This document shows, piece after piece, positions 8,129 to 17,226 of a DNA stretch of 64,000 nucleotides. Made by a program: the position numbers and the translations under genes. The number at the start of each line of letters is the position of its first letter. The first letter of the stretch is position 1. The DNA comes from Flavobacterium sp. 20NA77.7 (lineage in GTDB: Bacteria > Bacteroidota > Bacteroidia > Flavobacteriales > Flavobacteriaceae). The stretch is from the NCBI RefSeq assembly GCF_031326205.1, contig NZ_CP133721.1:1240001-1304000 (forward strand). Reading direction: 5' to 3'. Under the pieces are notes generated by a model. That model saw only the letters and a list, made by a program, of their open reading frames with translations, did no database searches and was not told the origin of the DNA.

Positions 8129-8425
8129 ATGTTTGTACGAATTGTAAAAATGCGGTTTCAAGAAGATAAAATAACTGCTTTCTTAGAAAATTTTGAACAA
8201 GTGAAACATCATATCAGAGGATTTGAAGGCAATCAATTTTTAGAGTTATATCAGGACAAAAACGATAAACGTACCTTTTTCACTTACAGCTATTGGAATA
8301 ATGAAGAAAGTTTAGAAAACTATCGTGACTCAGATTTATTCAAAGAAGTTTGGACTTATACTAAAGCCTTATTTAGTGATAAACCTGAAGCGTGGAGTGT
8401 AGGTAAAGTAGTTTCTTTACCATAA
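8129..8425 (+). CDS. Antibiotic biosynthesis monooxygenase-like (ABM) domain protein
   Basis: This 98-residue single-domain protein has the dimeric alpha/beta barrel pattern: a first strand FVRIVKMRF, helix DKITAFLENFEQVKHHI, then GNQFLELYQD, TFFTYSYW and a C-terminal EAWSVGKVVSL. Members act as small cofactor-free oxygenases, heme-degrading enzymes or stress proteins. The sequence does not say which, and no heme-binding residue is obvious. It lies between the SAM hydroxide adenosyltransferase gene and the gldF promoter. Confidence 0.75.
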   Translation: MFVRIVKMRFQEDKITAFLENFEQVKHHIRGFEGNQFLELYQDKNDKRTFFTYSYWNNEESLENYRDSDLFKEVWTYTKALFSDKPEAWSVGKVVSLP

Positions 8426-8450
8426 AGTTTCAAGTTTCAAGATATTCAAT

Positions 8451-8458
8451 TACTTTTG
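8451..8458 (+). promoter_or_regulatory. -7 element TACTTTTG before gldF
   Basis: TACTTTTG is a full match to TAnnTTTG and lies 45 bases before the gldF ATG. It contains the TTG that would otherwise extend the gldF frame, so the longer start is unlikely. Confidence 0.5.
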
Positions 8459-8503
8459 CCTAAAACTAAACAATTAGTACACGTTTTTAACGTTATTTAT
8501 TAT

Positions 8504-9229
8504 ATGAAAGCACTTTTATTACGTGAAATAAAATCATTCTTTGGCTCACCCATTGGCTATTTAGTAATTGCCATATTTCTTTTATTAAATGGATTGTTTC
8601 TGTGGGTATTTGAAGGCGAATTTAATATCTTAAATTCAGGATTTGCAGATATGAGTCCGTTTTTCAAGTTAGTCCCTTGGATTTTTATTTTTCTTATTCC
8701 TGCAGTAACTATGAAAAGTTTTTCAGATGAAAAGAAACAAGGTACGTTAGAAATCCTGTTTACCAAACCTTTAAGTTTATGGGAAATTGTAAATGGAAAA
8801 TTTTTAGGAGCGGTATTGCTAATTCTTATCGCTATTATTCCTACTTTAGTATATGTACTTATTGTAATGAATTTTACGGCTGTTCAAAGTGATTTTGACT
8901 TAGGAAGCACTATTGGCTCTTATTTTGGCTTACTCTTTTTAATAGGTGCTTATTGTGCCATTGGTGTATTTTCTTCTACCCTTTCCGATAATCAAATTGT
9001 TGCTTTTATTGTAGCGGTATTTATTTGTTTTTTCTTTTATTTTGGATTTGATGGCATAGCAAACTTTTTTGGGACGTTTAATTCATTTGTCGCCTCATTT
9101 GGCATGGACTATCACTTTAAAAGCATGAGTCGAGGGGTTATAGATACCAGAGATATTATTTATTTTTGCAGCATTACGTTGTTATTTTTAGCAGGAACTG
9201 TTTACCAACTTAAATCTTTGAAATCCTAA
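8504..9229 (+). CDS. gldF: Gliding-motility ABC transporter permease GldF
   Basis: A 241-residue ABC-2 type permease with six predicted membrane segments. It starts with MKALLLREIKSFFGSPIGYL, where the ExxxFxxxPxxY pattern typical of GldF/NosY-like permeases is visible. KSFSDEKKQGTLEILFTKPL follows helix 2. In Flavobacterium johnsoniae GldF works with GldA and GldG and is needed for gliding. gldG overlaps its stop codon (TAATG), so translation is likely coupled. gldA is not in this window. Confidence 0.92.
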   Translation: MKALLLREIKSFFGSPIGYLVIAIFLLLNGLFLWVFEGEFNILNSGFADMSPFFKLVPWIFIFLIPAVTMKSFSDEKKQGTLEILFTKPLSLWEIVNGKFLGAVLLILIAIIPTLVYVLIVMNFTAVQSDFDLGSTIGSYFGLLFLIGAYCAIGVFSSTLSDNQIVAFIVAVFICFFFYFGFDGIANFFGTFNSFVASFGMDYHFKSMSRGVIDTRDIIYFCSITLLFLAGTVYQLKSLKS

Positions 9230-10911
9230 TGAAAGTAGCTAAACAACAACACTTGAAACAGTTAGGCCTCCTTACTTTCGGTTTATTTATTATAAACGTA
9301 GCCAGTCATTATATCTTTAAACGTATTGATTTAACACAAGATCAACGTTACACGCTTTCTGAAACAACAAAAAAAATTATTGATGGTGTAGATAGTCCAT
9401 TGATTATTGATGTTTTTTTAGAAGGAAATTTCCCTGGGGAGTTTAAAAAACTTCAAAGCGAAACCCGCCAATTACTAGAAGAATTTTCAGCATACAATTC
9501 TAATATTTCATTTCAATTTGTCAATCCTATTGAGAAAGAAGAAGAACGCATTGAGACCATGAAAAAGTTCTATGACAAAGGAATGATGCCCATAAATGTA
9601 ACTGTAGAAGATAAAGGAAAACAAACGCAAGAAGTAGTTTTTCCTTGGGCAGTTGCAAACTATGGAGAAAAAGGAACGAAAGTACAGTTACTTAAAAATA
9701 TGATGGGGGCAACTACCGAACAAAAAGTAGTGAGTTCGGTACAACATTTAGAATATGCCTTTGCAGATGCCATTAATAAAATAGCAACAGAAAAACAGAA
9801 AAAAATAGCGGTAATTAAAGGAAACGGTGAACTAGACGACGTGTTCATTGCTGATTTCTTAAAGTCAGTTCGTGAGAATTATTACATCGGTCCTATTACA
9901 TTAGACTCCGTTGCTTCACAGCCTAATCAAACCTTAAAAGCTTTAAATGTGTATGATTTAGCTATCATTGCTAAGCCAACAGAAAAATTCACTGATGCAG
10001 AAAAACAAGTATTGGATCAATTTATTATGAAAGGCGGAAAAACCCTTTGGCTTGTTGATGCAGTTACGGCAGAAGTGGATAGTTTATACAATCCTTCTGG
10101 TGCAAGTTTGGCGGTTACACGAGATTTAAACTTAACCGACATGTTTTTTAAATATGGTTTTAGAATAAATCCACAAGTGATTAAGGACGAACAAGGTACA
10201 CCCATTGTTTTATATTCTGGTAATCAAGGTAGCGAATCACAAAAAGAACAATATGTATGGAAGTTTGCTCCATTTGTATATGCCTCATCAAGCAACCCCA
10301 TTGTAAAAAATATTGAAGGAGTAAAATTTGATTTTTGTTCGCCTATAGAACTCTTAAAAAACGATTTAAAGAAAACAGTTTTATTAGAAACTTCTCAATT
10401 TTCTAAGACTATTGGCACACCTTATCCCTTTAGTTTAGAAATGGTAACCGAAGAAACTTCTCCAAAAGAGTATACAACTGGAGGTTTTATTCCTGTAAGC
10501 GTATTACTAGAAGGGACATTTACTTCCATGTATAAAAACAGAGTATTACCTTTTAAAGATGGTGCTTTTAAAACACAAAGTGTACCTACAAAAATGATTG
10601 TTATTTCTGATGGAGACGTTATAAAAAATCAAATTGACCAAGGCGCACCTTTAGAATTAGGCTTTGATAAATGGTCTAATTTTATGTTTGGTAACAAAGA
10701 ATTTTTGCTAAACAGCGTAAATTACCTTTTAGACGACAATGGACTTATTAACATTAGAAGTAAAGAAGTACGTCTTCCTATGCTTGACAAAGAAAAAGTA
10801 CACGAAAATTATTCACGTACGCAAATGCTAACTGTGGCATTACCAATAGTTATATTAGGCCTATTTGGTTTCGTATTTACGTACTTAAGAAAGAAAAAAT
10901 ATCAGCGGTAG
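9229..10911 (+). CDS. gldG: Gliding-motility protein GldG
   Basis: A 560-residue protein with an N-terminal membrane anchor (LGLLTFGLFIINVASHYI), a large extracytoplasmic region and a C-terminal membrane helix (LTVALPIVILGLFGFVFTYL) ending in basic residues. The first third contains the ABC-type uncharacterised transport domain (RIDLTQDQRYTLSETTKKII; SPLIIDVFLEGNFPGEFK). It is the partner of GldF in the Gld ABC transporter. Its ATG overlaps the gldF stop by one base. The length agrees with known GldG proteins. Confidence 0.93.
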   Translation: MKVAKQQHLKQLGLLTFGLFIINVASHYIFKRIDLTQDQRYTLSETTKKIIDGVDSPLIIDVFLEGNFPGEFKKLQSETRQLLEEFSAYNSNISFQFVNPIEKEEERIETMKKFYDKGMMPINVTVEDKGKQTQEVVFPWAVANYGEKGTKVQLLKNMMGATTEQKVVSSVQHLEYAFADAINKIATEKQKKIAVIKGNGELDDVFIADFLKSVRENYYIGPITLDSVASQPNQTLKALNVYDLAIIAKPTEKFTDAEKQVLDQFIMKGGKTLWLVDAVTAEVDSLYNPSGASLAVTRDLNLTDMFFKYGFRINPQVIKDEQGTPIVLYSGNQGSESQKEQYVWKFAPFVYASSSNPIVKNIEGVKFDFCSPIELLKNDLKKTVLLETSQFSKTIGTPYPFSLEMVTEETSPKEYTTGGFIPVSVLLEGTFTSMYKNRVLPFKDGAFKTQSVPTKMIVISDGDVIKNQIDQGAPLELGFDKWSNFMFGNKEFLLNSVNYLLDDNGLINIRSKEVRLPMLDKEKVHENYSRTQMLTVALPIVILGLFGFVFTYLRKKKYQR

Positions 10912-10950
10912 TTGTTAATAACTATTTTTTTTAAATACTCTGTAAACAAA

Positions 10951-10958
10951 TATATTTG
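10951..10958 (+). promoter_or_regulatory. -7 element TATATTTG before dnaN
   Basis: A full TAnnTTTG match 15 bases before the first dnaN ATG, implying a very short leader. Confidence 0.55.
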
Positions 10959-10972
10959 TGAAGTCTAAATAA

Positions 10973-12100
10973 ATGATGATGATGAATTTTATAGTATCTA
11001 GCTCTTACCTTTTAAAACAATTACAAGTTTTAGGAAGTGTAATCAATTCAAATAACACGTTACCAATTCTTGATAATTTCTTATTTGAATTAGACAATAA
11101 TCAATTAAAAGTTTCTGCTTCTGATTTAGAGACCACTATGTCGGCTACATTAGAAATTGAATCTAACAGTACAGGAAGTGTTGCTATTCCTGCAAAATTG
11201 TTATTAGACATTTTGAAAACGTTTCCTGAGCAACCGCTAACATTTACAGTTGAAGAAAACAACACCGTAGAAATTAGTTCAAATTCAGGAAAATATGCTA
11301 TTGCGTATGCTGCAGGAGAAGAATTTCCAAAAGCAGTTACCTTAGAAGAACCTTCTTCTACTGTAATTCCTGCTGAAGTGTTAGCTACAGCTATTGGTAA
11401 AACCATTTTTGCTACAGGAAATGATGATTTACGTCCTGTAATGAGTGGTGTATTTTTCCAATTTTCAACAGAAGGCTTAATATTTGTAGCTACAGATGCT
11501 CACAAATTAGTAAAATATGCTCGCACTGATGTAAAAGCATCACAATCGGCAGAATTTATTATGCCAAAAAAACCTTTAAATATCTTAAAAGGTATTTTAG
11601 CGGTATCAGATGCTGAAGTTAAAGTAGAATATAACGATTCAAATGCGACGTTCTCATTTGAAAATTACATCTTAACGTGTCGCTTAATTGATGGAAAATA
11701 TCCAAATTATGAAGCTGTTATTCCAAAAGAAAATCCGAATAAATTAATTATTGGTCGTAACCAATTTTTAAACTCTGTACGTCGTGTGGCTATTTTTGCA
11801 AATAAAACAACGCACCAAATTCGTTTGAAAATTGCTGGAACAGAATTAAATATTTCGGCGGAAGATATTGATTACTCAAACAAAGCTGACGAACGCTTAA
11901 CTTGTGATTATCATGGAGATGATATGCAAATTGGTTTCAATTCGCGTTTCTTACAAGAAATGTTAAATAATTTGAGTAGCGATGAAATTCAACTGGAAAT
12001 GTCCTTACCAAACAGAGCGGGTATCCTTACTCCTATTGATGGATTAGACGAAGGCGAAACTGTGACTATGTTAGTCATGCCAGTTATGTTAAACAGCTAA
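10973..12100 (+). CDS. dnaN: DNA polymerase III sliding clamp, beta subunit (DnaN)
   Basis: A 375-residue protein with the three repeated clamp domains. Landmarks are the N-terminal FIVSSSYLLKQLQVLGSVI, the central RPVMSGVFFQ and ATDAHKLVKYAR, and the C-terminal LVMPVMLNS. It forms the processivity ring around DNA. The gene opens with four consecutive Met codons. The fourth, at 10982, aligns best with the family start. It is monocistronic, between gldG and a terminator. Confidence 0.97.
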   Translation: MMMMNFIVSSSYLLKQLQVLGSVINSNNTLPILDNFLFELDNNQLKVSASDLETTMSATLEIESNSTGSVAIPAKLLLDILKTFPEQPLTFTVEENNTVEISSNSGKYAIAYAAGEEFPKAVTLEEPSSTVIPAEVLATAIGKTIFATGNDDLRPVMSGVFFQFSTEGLIFVATDAHKLVKYARTDVKASQSAEFIMPKKPLNILKGILAVSDAEVKVEYNDSNATFSFENYILTCRLIDGKYPNYEAVIPKENPNKLIIGRNQFLNSVRRVAIFANKTTHQIRLKIAGTELNISAEDIDYSNKADERLTCDYHGDDMQIGFNSRFLQEMLNNLSSDEIQLEMSLPNRAGILTPIDGLDEGETVTMLVMPVMLNS

Positions 12101-12161
12101 AAAAACACAATTAGATATACTATCTAATACCAACTATAACTAACTAAAAACTACTACCCAA

Positions 12162-12192
12162 AAAACCACTGAGCTAATGCGAAAGTGGTTTT
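12162..12192 (+). terminator. Terminator after dnaN
   Basis: Arms AAAACCACT and AGTGGTTTT with a 13-base loop are followed by more T. It ends the dnaN transcript. Confidence 0.85.
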
Positions 12193-12226
12193 TTTATTTT
12201 GTTTACTCACAAAGAATCCTAAAAAA

Positions 12227-12258
12227 ACTTCTAACTTCTAGCTTCTAACTTCTGACTT
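12227..12258 (+). repeat. Word repeat: four heptamers of (A/G)CTTCTA type
   Basis: Four successive copies of ACTTCTA or GCTTCTA/ACTTCTG precede the mnmE promoter. It is one of several low-complexity word repeats in the window. It is phase-neutral and non-coding here. Confidence 0.6.
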
Positions 12259-12263
12259 TGATT

Positions 12264-12271
12264 TATCTTTG
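12264..12271 (+). promoter_or_regulatory. -7 element TATCTTTG before mnmE
   Basis: A full TAnnTTTG match 18 bases before the mnmE ATG. A TTG inside it is in frame with the gene but cannot be the start if this is the promoter. Confidence 0.55.
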
Positions 12272-12289
12272 TACCCTAAATTTCAGATT

Positions 12290-13696
12290 ATGATTTCACA
12301 AGAAACCATTGTTGCTTTAGCTACTCCATCTGGAGCAGGTGCCATTGCAGTTATTCGCTTATCAGGGAAAGATGCCATTGCTCTTGCGGCAGAAGTTTTT
12401 CAATCGGTTTCAGGAAAAAGTATCGCTACACAAAAAACACACACCATCCATTTGGGTCATATTGTAGATCAAGGTAAAGTGTATGACCAAGTGTTACTTT
12501 CTCTATTTAAAGGACCTAATTCTTATACAGGGGAAAATGTAGTTGAAATTTCATGTCACGGTTCTACTTTTATTCAACAACAAATTATTCAATTATTGCT
12601 TCGCAAAGGAGCAAGAATGGCTCAGGCTGGCGAATTTACGTTACGTGCCTTTTTAAACGCTAAACTAGACTTATCGCAAGCCGAAGCTGTAGCCGACTTA
12701 ATTGCTTCAGATAACGAGGCCAGTCACCAAATTGCGATGCAACAAATGCGTGGTGGATTTAGTAATCAGATTGCCAAATTACGAGAAGAATTACTCAACT
12801 TTGCTTCATTAATTGAACTAGAACTTGACTTTGCCGAAGAAGATGTAGAATTTGCCGACAGAACTGCTTTTTATCAATTACTCGAACGCATTGAATTTGT
12901 ATTGAAACGATTAATTGACAGTTTTGCTGTGGGCAATGTTATTAAAAACGGAATTCCTGTGGCTATTGTAGGTGAACCCAACGTTGGGAAATCAACCCTT
13001 TTAAATGCTTTACTGAATGAAGAGCGTGCCATCGTTTCTGATATTGCGGGAACAACGCGCGACACCATTGAAGATGAATTAGTAATTGAAGGTATAGGCT
13101 TTCGATTTATTGATACTGCAGGCATTAGAGAAACTAAAGATGTGGTAGAAAGCATTGGGATTCAAAAAACGTTTGAAAAAATTGAACAAGCGCAAGTCGT
13201 TTTATTTTTAATTGATAGTTTACAATTGATAATTGAAAATGAAAATAAGTTTAAAATTGAAATTGAAAAAATTAAGAATAAATTTCCTCAAAAACCGCTT
13301 GTAATGATTATCAATAAAATAGATTTTTTAAACGAAGAACAACGCGTGCTTCTTTTAGAAAAATTATCCATTATTAATTATCCATTATCCATTACTATTT
13401 CCGCTAAACAGAAAGTTGGTATTGACGAACTTAAAAATACGCTTCTTTCTTTTGTAAATACAGGTGCACTCAGAAACAACGAAACCATTGTAACCAATAC
13501 ACGTCATTACGATTCGCTATTAAAAGCCTTGGAAGAAATTCAAAAGGTGAAATGGGGACTAGACAGTCATTTATCTTCTGATTTAATTGCTATTGATATC
13601 AAACAAGCTTTATACTACTTTGGCGAAATTACAGGCGAAGTTACTAACGATGAGCTCCTTGGAAATATTTTTGCAAATTTCTGTATCGGGAAATAA
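12290..13696 (+). CDS. mnmE: tRNA uridine-5-carboxymethylaminomethyl(34) synthesis GTPase MnmE
   Basis: A 468-residue protein. The N-terminal folate-binding domain starts with ETIVALATPSGAGAIAVIRL. The helical domain is interrupted by a G domain carrying GEPNVGKSTLLNAL (G1), IAGTTRDTIEDE (G2), DTAGIRET (G3) and NKIDF (G4). The catalytic C-terminus FCIGK is intact. With MnmG it modifies wobble uridine in tRNA. Part of the G domain (LSIINYPLSITIS, around 13363-13394) is encoded by a repeat of ATTATCCATT words that looks inserted in frame. The start is ATG 12290 rather than an upstream TTG within the promoter. Confidence 0.96.
   Translation: MISQETIVALATPSGAGAIAVIRLSGKDAIALAAEVFQSVSGKSIATQKTHTIHLGHIVDQGKVYDQVLLSLFKGPNSYTGENVVEISCHGSTFIQQQIIQLLLRKGARMAQAGEFTLRAFLNAKLDLSQAEAVADLIASDNEASHQIAMQQMRGGFSNQIAKLREELLNFASLIELELDFAEEDVEFADRTAFYQLLERIEFVLKRLIDSFAVGNVIKNGIPVAIVGEPNVGKSTLLNALLNEERAIVSDIAGTTRDTIEDELVIEGIGFRFIDTAGIRETKDVVESIGIQKTFEKIEQAQVVLFLIDSLQLIIENENKFKIEIEKIKNKFPQKPLVMIINKIDFLNEEQRVLLLEKLSIINYPLSITISAKQKVGIDELKNTLLSFVNTGALRNNETIVTNTRHYDSLLKALEEIQKVKWGLDSHLSSDLIAIDIKQALYYFGEITGEVTNDELLGNIFANFCIGK
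13363..13394 (+). repeat. Word repeat ATTATCCATT inside mnmE
   Basis: ATTATCCATT words occur about three times in tandem, in frame, encoding SIINYPLSI between the NKID motif and the end of the G domain. A loop position would tolerate such an insertion. Confidence 0.55.
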
Positions 13697-13944
13697 AACC
13701 ACTTTCCTTTGATTTTCTTTTTGTTCTTTTACTTTCTCGCCTTTGACACAAATAACCATTATTTAGAATACTAAAAAACAAGTAAATACCAACACTAACA
13801 AGATAAAAACCAATTAAAACCTGTATTTACCTGCATAAAAATCAACAATAATTACAAACTTATATTATTTATTACTCCGCTATGCAAAATTAGTTGGACT
13901 TGCGTAGCGAGTTTATATTGAATTTCAAAAGTCTAGCAATATTT

Positions 13945-13976
13945 TTGCAATATGTAAACAAAAATGTTTACATTTG
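13945..13976 (+). promoter_or_regulatory. Promoter with overlapping operator palindrome of the AbiEii module
   Basis: A TTG (13945-13947) and TACATTTG (13969-13976) are 21 bases apart. A perfect inverted repeat TGTAAAC (13953-13959) and GTTTACA (13966-13972) lies in the spacer and overlaps the -7 box. The ATG begins only 4 bases after the -7 box, so the transcript is probably leaderless or nearly so. The layout suggests repression by the HTH protein encoded immediately downstream. Confidence 0.65.
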
Positions 13977-13980
13977 TATT

Positions 13981-14463
13981 ATGAAAACCTATTTAGAAAA
14001 ATATAAAGGAATACATCCTGGTATAATTTTGGATCGCGAATTTAAAAAAAGAGCCCTTCAACAACGTCCTTTTGCCTTATCTATAGGTGAATATCCGCAA
14101 ACATTGAATGCTATTACTAAGGGTAAACGAAAACTAAATACAGCATTGGCATTAAAGATTGAAGAGAAACTAGGTTTAGAAGAAGGAACTTTAGCACTAC
14201 TCCAAACTTATTTTGATATAAATGAAGAGAAAAGTAAATTAAAACAAAGTTCTCCTAACCTATCAAAATTAAGAAAATCATTATTTTGGGATACAGATAT
14301 TAATAAAATAGACTGGTCAAAACAATACAGAGCCGTTATTCAACGTATATTTGAAAGAGGTAATGAAACCGAAAGAAAAGAAATAATTAGTTTCTACGGA
14401 CAAGAAAAGATAAAAAATGCTTTGAACCAAAATAATTTACCATATACCATATACAATAAGTAA
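13981..14463 (+). CDS. HTH (HigA/XRE-like) antitoxin of an AbiEii module
   Basis: A 160-residue protein whose N-terminal half resembles HigA/VapI-type antidote regulators. KGIHPGIILDREFKKRALQQ leads into a helix-turn-helix with ALSIGEYPQTLNAITKGKRK and then LALKIEEKLGLEEGTLALLQ. The C-terminal half (from about residue 85) has the FWDTDINKIDWSKQYRAVIQ segment and may contact the toxin. ATG 13981 sits directly after the promoter. The AbiEii gene begins one base after its stop. The antitoxin role is inferred from the pairing and the operator. Confidence 0.82.
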   Translation: MKTYLEKYKGIHPGIILDREFKKRALQQRPFALSIGEYPQTLNAITKGKRKLNTALALKIEEKLGLEEGTLALLQTYFDINEEKSKLKQSSPNLSKLRKSLFWDTDINKIDWSKQYRAVIQRIFERGNETERKEIISFYGQEKIKNALNQNNLPYTIYNK

Positions 14464-14464
14464 A

Positions 14465-15106
14465 ATGTTATATTTCAATACTGTAAACGAACTTCTTAAA
14501 AGCAGTTTGTTAAAATTAATGGAAGCCGAAGAATTTTCTAAATTCAGATTGGTTGGTGGAACTGCATTAAGTTTACAAATAGGACATAGAGAATCCATTG
14601 ATATTGATTTATTTAGTGATATAGAATATGGTACACTAAACTTTAATGAGATTGAAGATTTTTTGAAAAGCAATTTTAAGTATGTTGATTTTTTAGATGT
14701 ACCGTCTGCAATGGGAAAAGCTTATTTTATTGGAGAAAACAAAGACAATACAGTAAAATTAGATATATTTTACACGGATACTTATATCCAACCATTTATA
14801 GAAGAAGATGGTATCAGAATGGCTACTATTGAGGAAATTATCGCAATGAAAGTTGATGTTATTCAAAGAGGTGGTCGAAAAAAAGACTTCTGGGATTTAC
14901 ATGCTTTACTAGACTCTTATAGTATTAAGCAAATGATGGACTTTCACGAGCAACGATATCCATATACACATGATAAAGATTTGATTATTCAAAATTTCAC
15001 TAATTTTGACCAAGCAGATGATGATTTTGACCCAATTTGCTTCAAAGGGAAATACTGGGAATTTATAAAAGAGGATTTTGAAGAAAAATTTAAAAATAAT
15101 TTTTAA
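14465..15106 (+). CDS. AbiEii/AbiGii family nucleotidyltransferase toxin
   Basis: A 213-residue protein with the nucleotidyltransferase signature LVGGTALSLQIG (residues 29-40) and the acidic IDIDLF motif (residues 45-50), followed by IEEIIAMKVDVIQRGGRKKD as in AbiEii/JHP933-type proteins. Such proteins act as toxins that transfer nucleotides to RNA (type IV systems in the AbiE case). It is shorter than classical AbiEii (about 300 residues). The partner here is a HigA-like HTH protein instead of the winged-helix AbiEi, so the pairing is a non-standard combination. It likely serves phage defence or stabilisation. Confidence 0.88.
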   Translation: MLYFNTVNELLKSSLLKLMEAEEFSKFRLVGGTALSLQIGHRESIDIDLFSDIEYGTLNFNEIEDFLKSNFKYVDFLDVPSAMGKAYFIGENKDNTVKLDIFYTDTYIQPFIEEDGIRMATIEEIIAMKVDVIQRGGRKKDFWDLHALLDSYSIKQMMDFHEQRYPYTHDKDLIIQNFTNFDQADDDFDPICFKGKYWEFIKEDFEEKFKNNF

Positions 15107-15198
15107 TCATTATTTACTTAATTTCTTACACCCCAAGTACACCTCTACCATTTCAAAACCTTACCCATAAAGAGAAATTAGATATTGTATTAAATAAT

Positions 15199-16014
15199 TT
15201 ACTTAAAAACTAAAATACTCCAAACAGGAATGTGATCTGAAATTTTTCGAGCCTCTTTCAGCGAAGCAAAGGAGGTATAAAACGGAATTACTCCTTTTGC
15301 TGAACAATTTATTTTTGATGATGTATAAAAAATATTGTCATATTCTGAAGCTAAACAATCATTATTTTTACACTTTTGCCTCAAGCTTGTTTTTTGATTT
15401 GTAAATACAGGTTTATACCCCATTTTCTTTAACGGATTAAAAACGGTATGTGATTGTGAACAATTAAAATCACCTAAAAAAACTAAATTTAATTTGGGAT
15501 ACAAGGCAGGGAAAAATTTAAAGTATTTAATTTCTGAAGCTGGATTTTTCTTCTTTGACACCGCATGAAAAGAAACCAATGTAAAGCTTTTTTTTCCATA
15601 TTGAAACGTACTCATAAAGGGTTCTCGGTCAATTTCTTTTTGATAGTTCTGGTCGAGCCAACTGTTACCTATTCGCTTCACTTTTGCTGTTTTCCAAATA
15701 AACGCATACCGCTCCTTACTTGCTTTAGTTATACTTGTAGTAGGATTACTAATAGCATAATCCCACTTTGCTCCTTTAGTTTGCAGTATAGCTACTAATT
15801 TTGAAACCGCTTGCGCCCCACCTTCTCCTGCTACTACCTCTTGGATAGCTATAACATCATATTTAGACAAAGTCAAAGCCATAAATTTTAATTCACTTTC
15901 TGATTTTGATTTACCTAAATTCATAATGTTCCAGCTACAAATACTGACTTGAGCAGCGAGTAACTGAACGAAGAAAAAACAACTAATAAAATAACTAATT
16001 TTTGATTTTTTCAT
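15199..16014 (-). CDS. Endonuclease/exonuclease/phosphatase (DNase I-like) protein, exported
   Basis: A 271-residue protein with an N-terminal signal peptide (SYFISCFFFVQLLAAQ). Family motifs are ICSWNIMNLGKSKSE, VIAIQEVV (catalytic Glu), LVSFHAVSKKK, FLGDFNCSQ (Asp-Phe-Asn) and SDHIPVWSI near the C-terminus (Asp-His pair). These are the residues expected of a Mg-dependent phosphodiesterase fold. Export suggests extracellular DNA or nucleotide degradation. ATG start at 16014. It stands alone on the minus strand, convergent with the AbiEii module. Confidence 0.88.
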   Translation of the reverse strand: MKKSKISYFISCFFFVQLLAAQVSICSWNIMNLGKSKSESELKFMALTLSKYDVIAIQEVVAGEGGAQAVSKLVAILQTKGAKWDYAISNPTTSITKASKERYAFIWKTAKVKRIGNSWLDQNYQKEIDREPFMSTFQYGKKSFTLVSFHAVSKKKNPASEIKYFKFFPALYPKLNLVFLGDFNCSQSHTVFNPLKKMGYKPVFTNQKTSLRQKCKNNDCLASEYDNIFYTSSKINCSAKGVIPFYTSFASLKEARKISDHIPVWSILVFK

Positions 16015-16229
16015 TTATCTAATTTTTCAATAGTATAAAATGCTTTAACTAAATCTATTTTTTTATTTTACATATGTAAATCACAAAAATACTATTTACT
16101 TTCATATTCAATAAAGACATCTAAATTTTATACAGCAAATAATAAACGTTTGCAAATAAATAAATTTCCGTACAGTTATCAATACAACACCATACGGAAA
16201 TTTAAAAAAATTATTAGAAAAATAATACA

Positions 16230-17210
16230 TTAATCTTTAAGTTGTAACCCAAAAATATAATTATTTACTGTAGCAATACTAGATGTAAAAACACTTGAAG
16301 CAGGAGTAACATCTACTCCTATAATTGAAGTTTGATTAGTACTTGGTAAATAAGTGTTTATATAATAAAATTCTGTTGTATAATCATAGGCAGATGACAA
16401 ACGATCATATGTTGGATTATTTCCTGTAACATTTGCTAAAACCATTGTACTAGTCGTGCTGGTTACTTTTAATAAATCATTTGTAGTGTCACGTTTTACT
16501 ACAAAGAAAGTATTACCATCTATAACTTCTAAACCATCATACTTGAAAGTACCTGAAGCATTTACCGGTAAATTAGAATTCAGAACTAATAGTGTAGATG
16601 CAGTAATATTTGTATCGTATGACAGTAAACTTCCGCCTACAATAAAATATAAAACGCCTGATTTTGATGTCATATTTGATATATATCCTGTATAATTTAC
16701 AGACCCTACGTGTCTAGGAGTAAACGAACTCAATTGAGTCATAGAAACAGGATCAAATTCTTTTAAATAATTATTTACAATCATAAACAATCTAGTTCCT
16801 ACAAATTCCATAGCCTGAATATTGCTTATTGTGAAAACTGTAGGTGCCGCAGGAATCGTTGTTGATAAATCATAACGTACAACTCTTTCGTCTGTAGAAA
16901 CTAAATATATTTGATTTAGTTTATTGTATGCGGAAGATTGATGTACGGTTACATGTGTAGTTAATTCTCCATTAAAAGTATCAGTCCGCTTGAACGTAGG
17001 AAGTGACATACCTGGAGGTTCTATGTTTAAATTCCAAATATTACAATCTCCAGCAGGTGTATTTGCATTAGTTGATTCTATAGCAATATATTCAAAAGTT
17101 GGCGTAACAGGGGGTGAACCAGGATTAGTACAACCCGCAATAAATAGTGTAGAAAAGACACAACTACAAATTTGTATATGTCTTTTAAATTTAGAATGTG
17201 TTTTTTTCAT
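16230..17210 (-). CDS. Lipoprotein with propeller-like repeats, unknown function
   Basis: About 326 residues. Lipoprotein signal with lipobox LFIAGC, so it is probably anchored on the outer or periplasmic face of a membrane. The mature region has repeated strands of the kind KLNQIYLVSTDERVVRYDL, TRLFMIVNNYLKEFD and GVLYFIVGGSLLSYDT, as in beta-propellers. ATG 17210 puts the signal peptide at the front. Earlier Met codons at 17219 and 17234 would extend it, the latter overlapping the preceding gene by 8 bases. It is second in a pair of lipoprotein genes downstream of a sensor kinase/regulator pair. Confidence 0.7.
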   Translation of the reverse strand: MKKTHSKFKRHIQICSCVFSTLFIAGCTNPGSPPVTPTFEYIAIESTNANTPAGDCNIWNLNIEPPGMSLPTFKRTDTFNGELTTHVTVHQSSAYNKLNQIYLVSTDERVVRYDLSTTIPAAPTVFTISNIQAMEFVGTRLFMIVNNYLKEFDPVSMTQLSSFTPRHVGSVNYTGYISNMTSKSGVLYFIVGGSLLSYDTNITASTLLVLNSNLPVNASGTFKYDGLEVIDGNTFFVVKRDTTNDLLKVTSTTSTMVLANVTGNNPTYDRLSSAYDYTTEFYYINTYLPSTNQTSIIGVDVTPASSVFTSSIATVNNYIFGLQLKD

Positions 17211-17226
17211 AATAATCATTTTTTTG

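Noticed and set aside
12227..12258. A CRISPR-like array in the repeats before mnmE
   Set aside because: The units are 7 bp with no spacers and no cas genes. They are word-like tandem repeats.
13877..13911. Imperfect hairpin before the antitoxin gene (CTCCGCTATGCAA with TTGCGTAGCGAG)
   Set aside because: Mismatches, a 10-base loop and no T run; it could be a remnant of a terminator after mnmE, but support is too weak for a feature.
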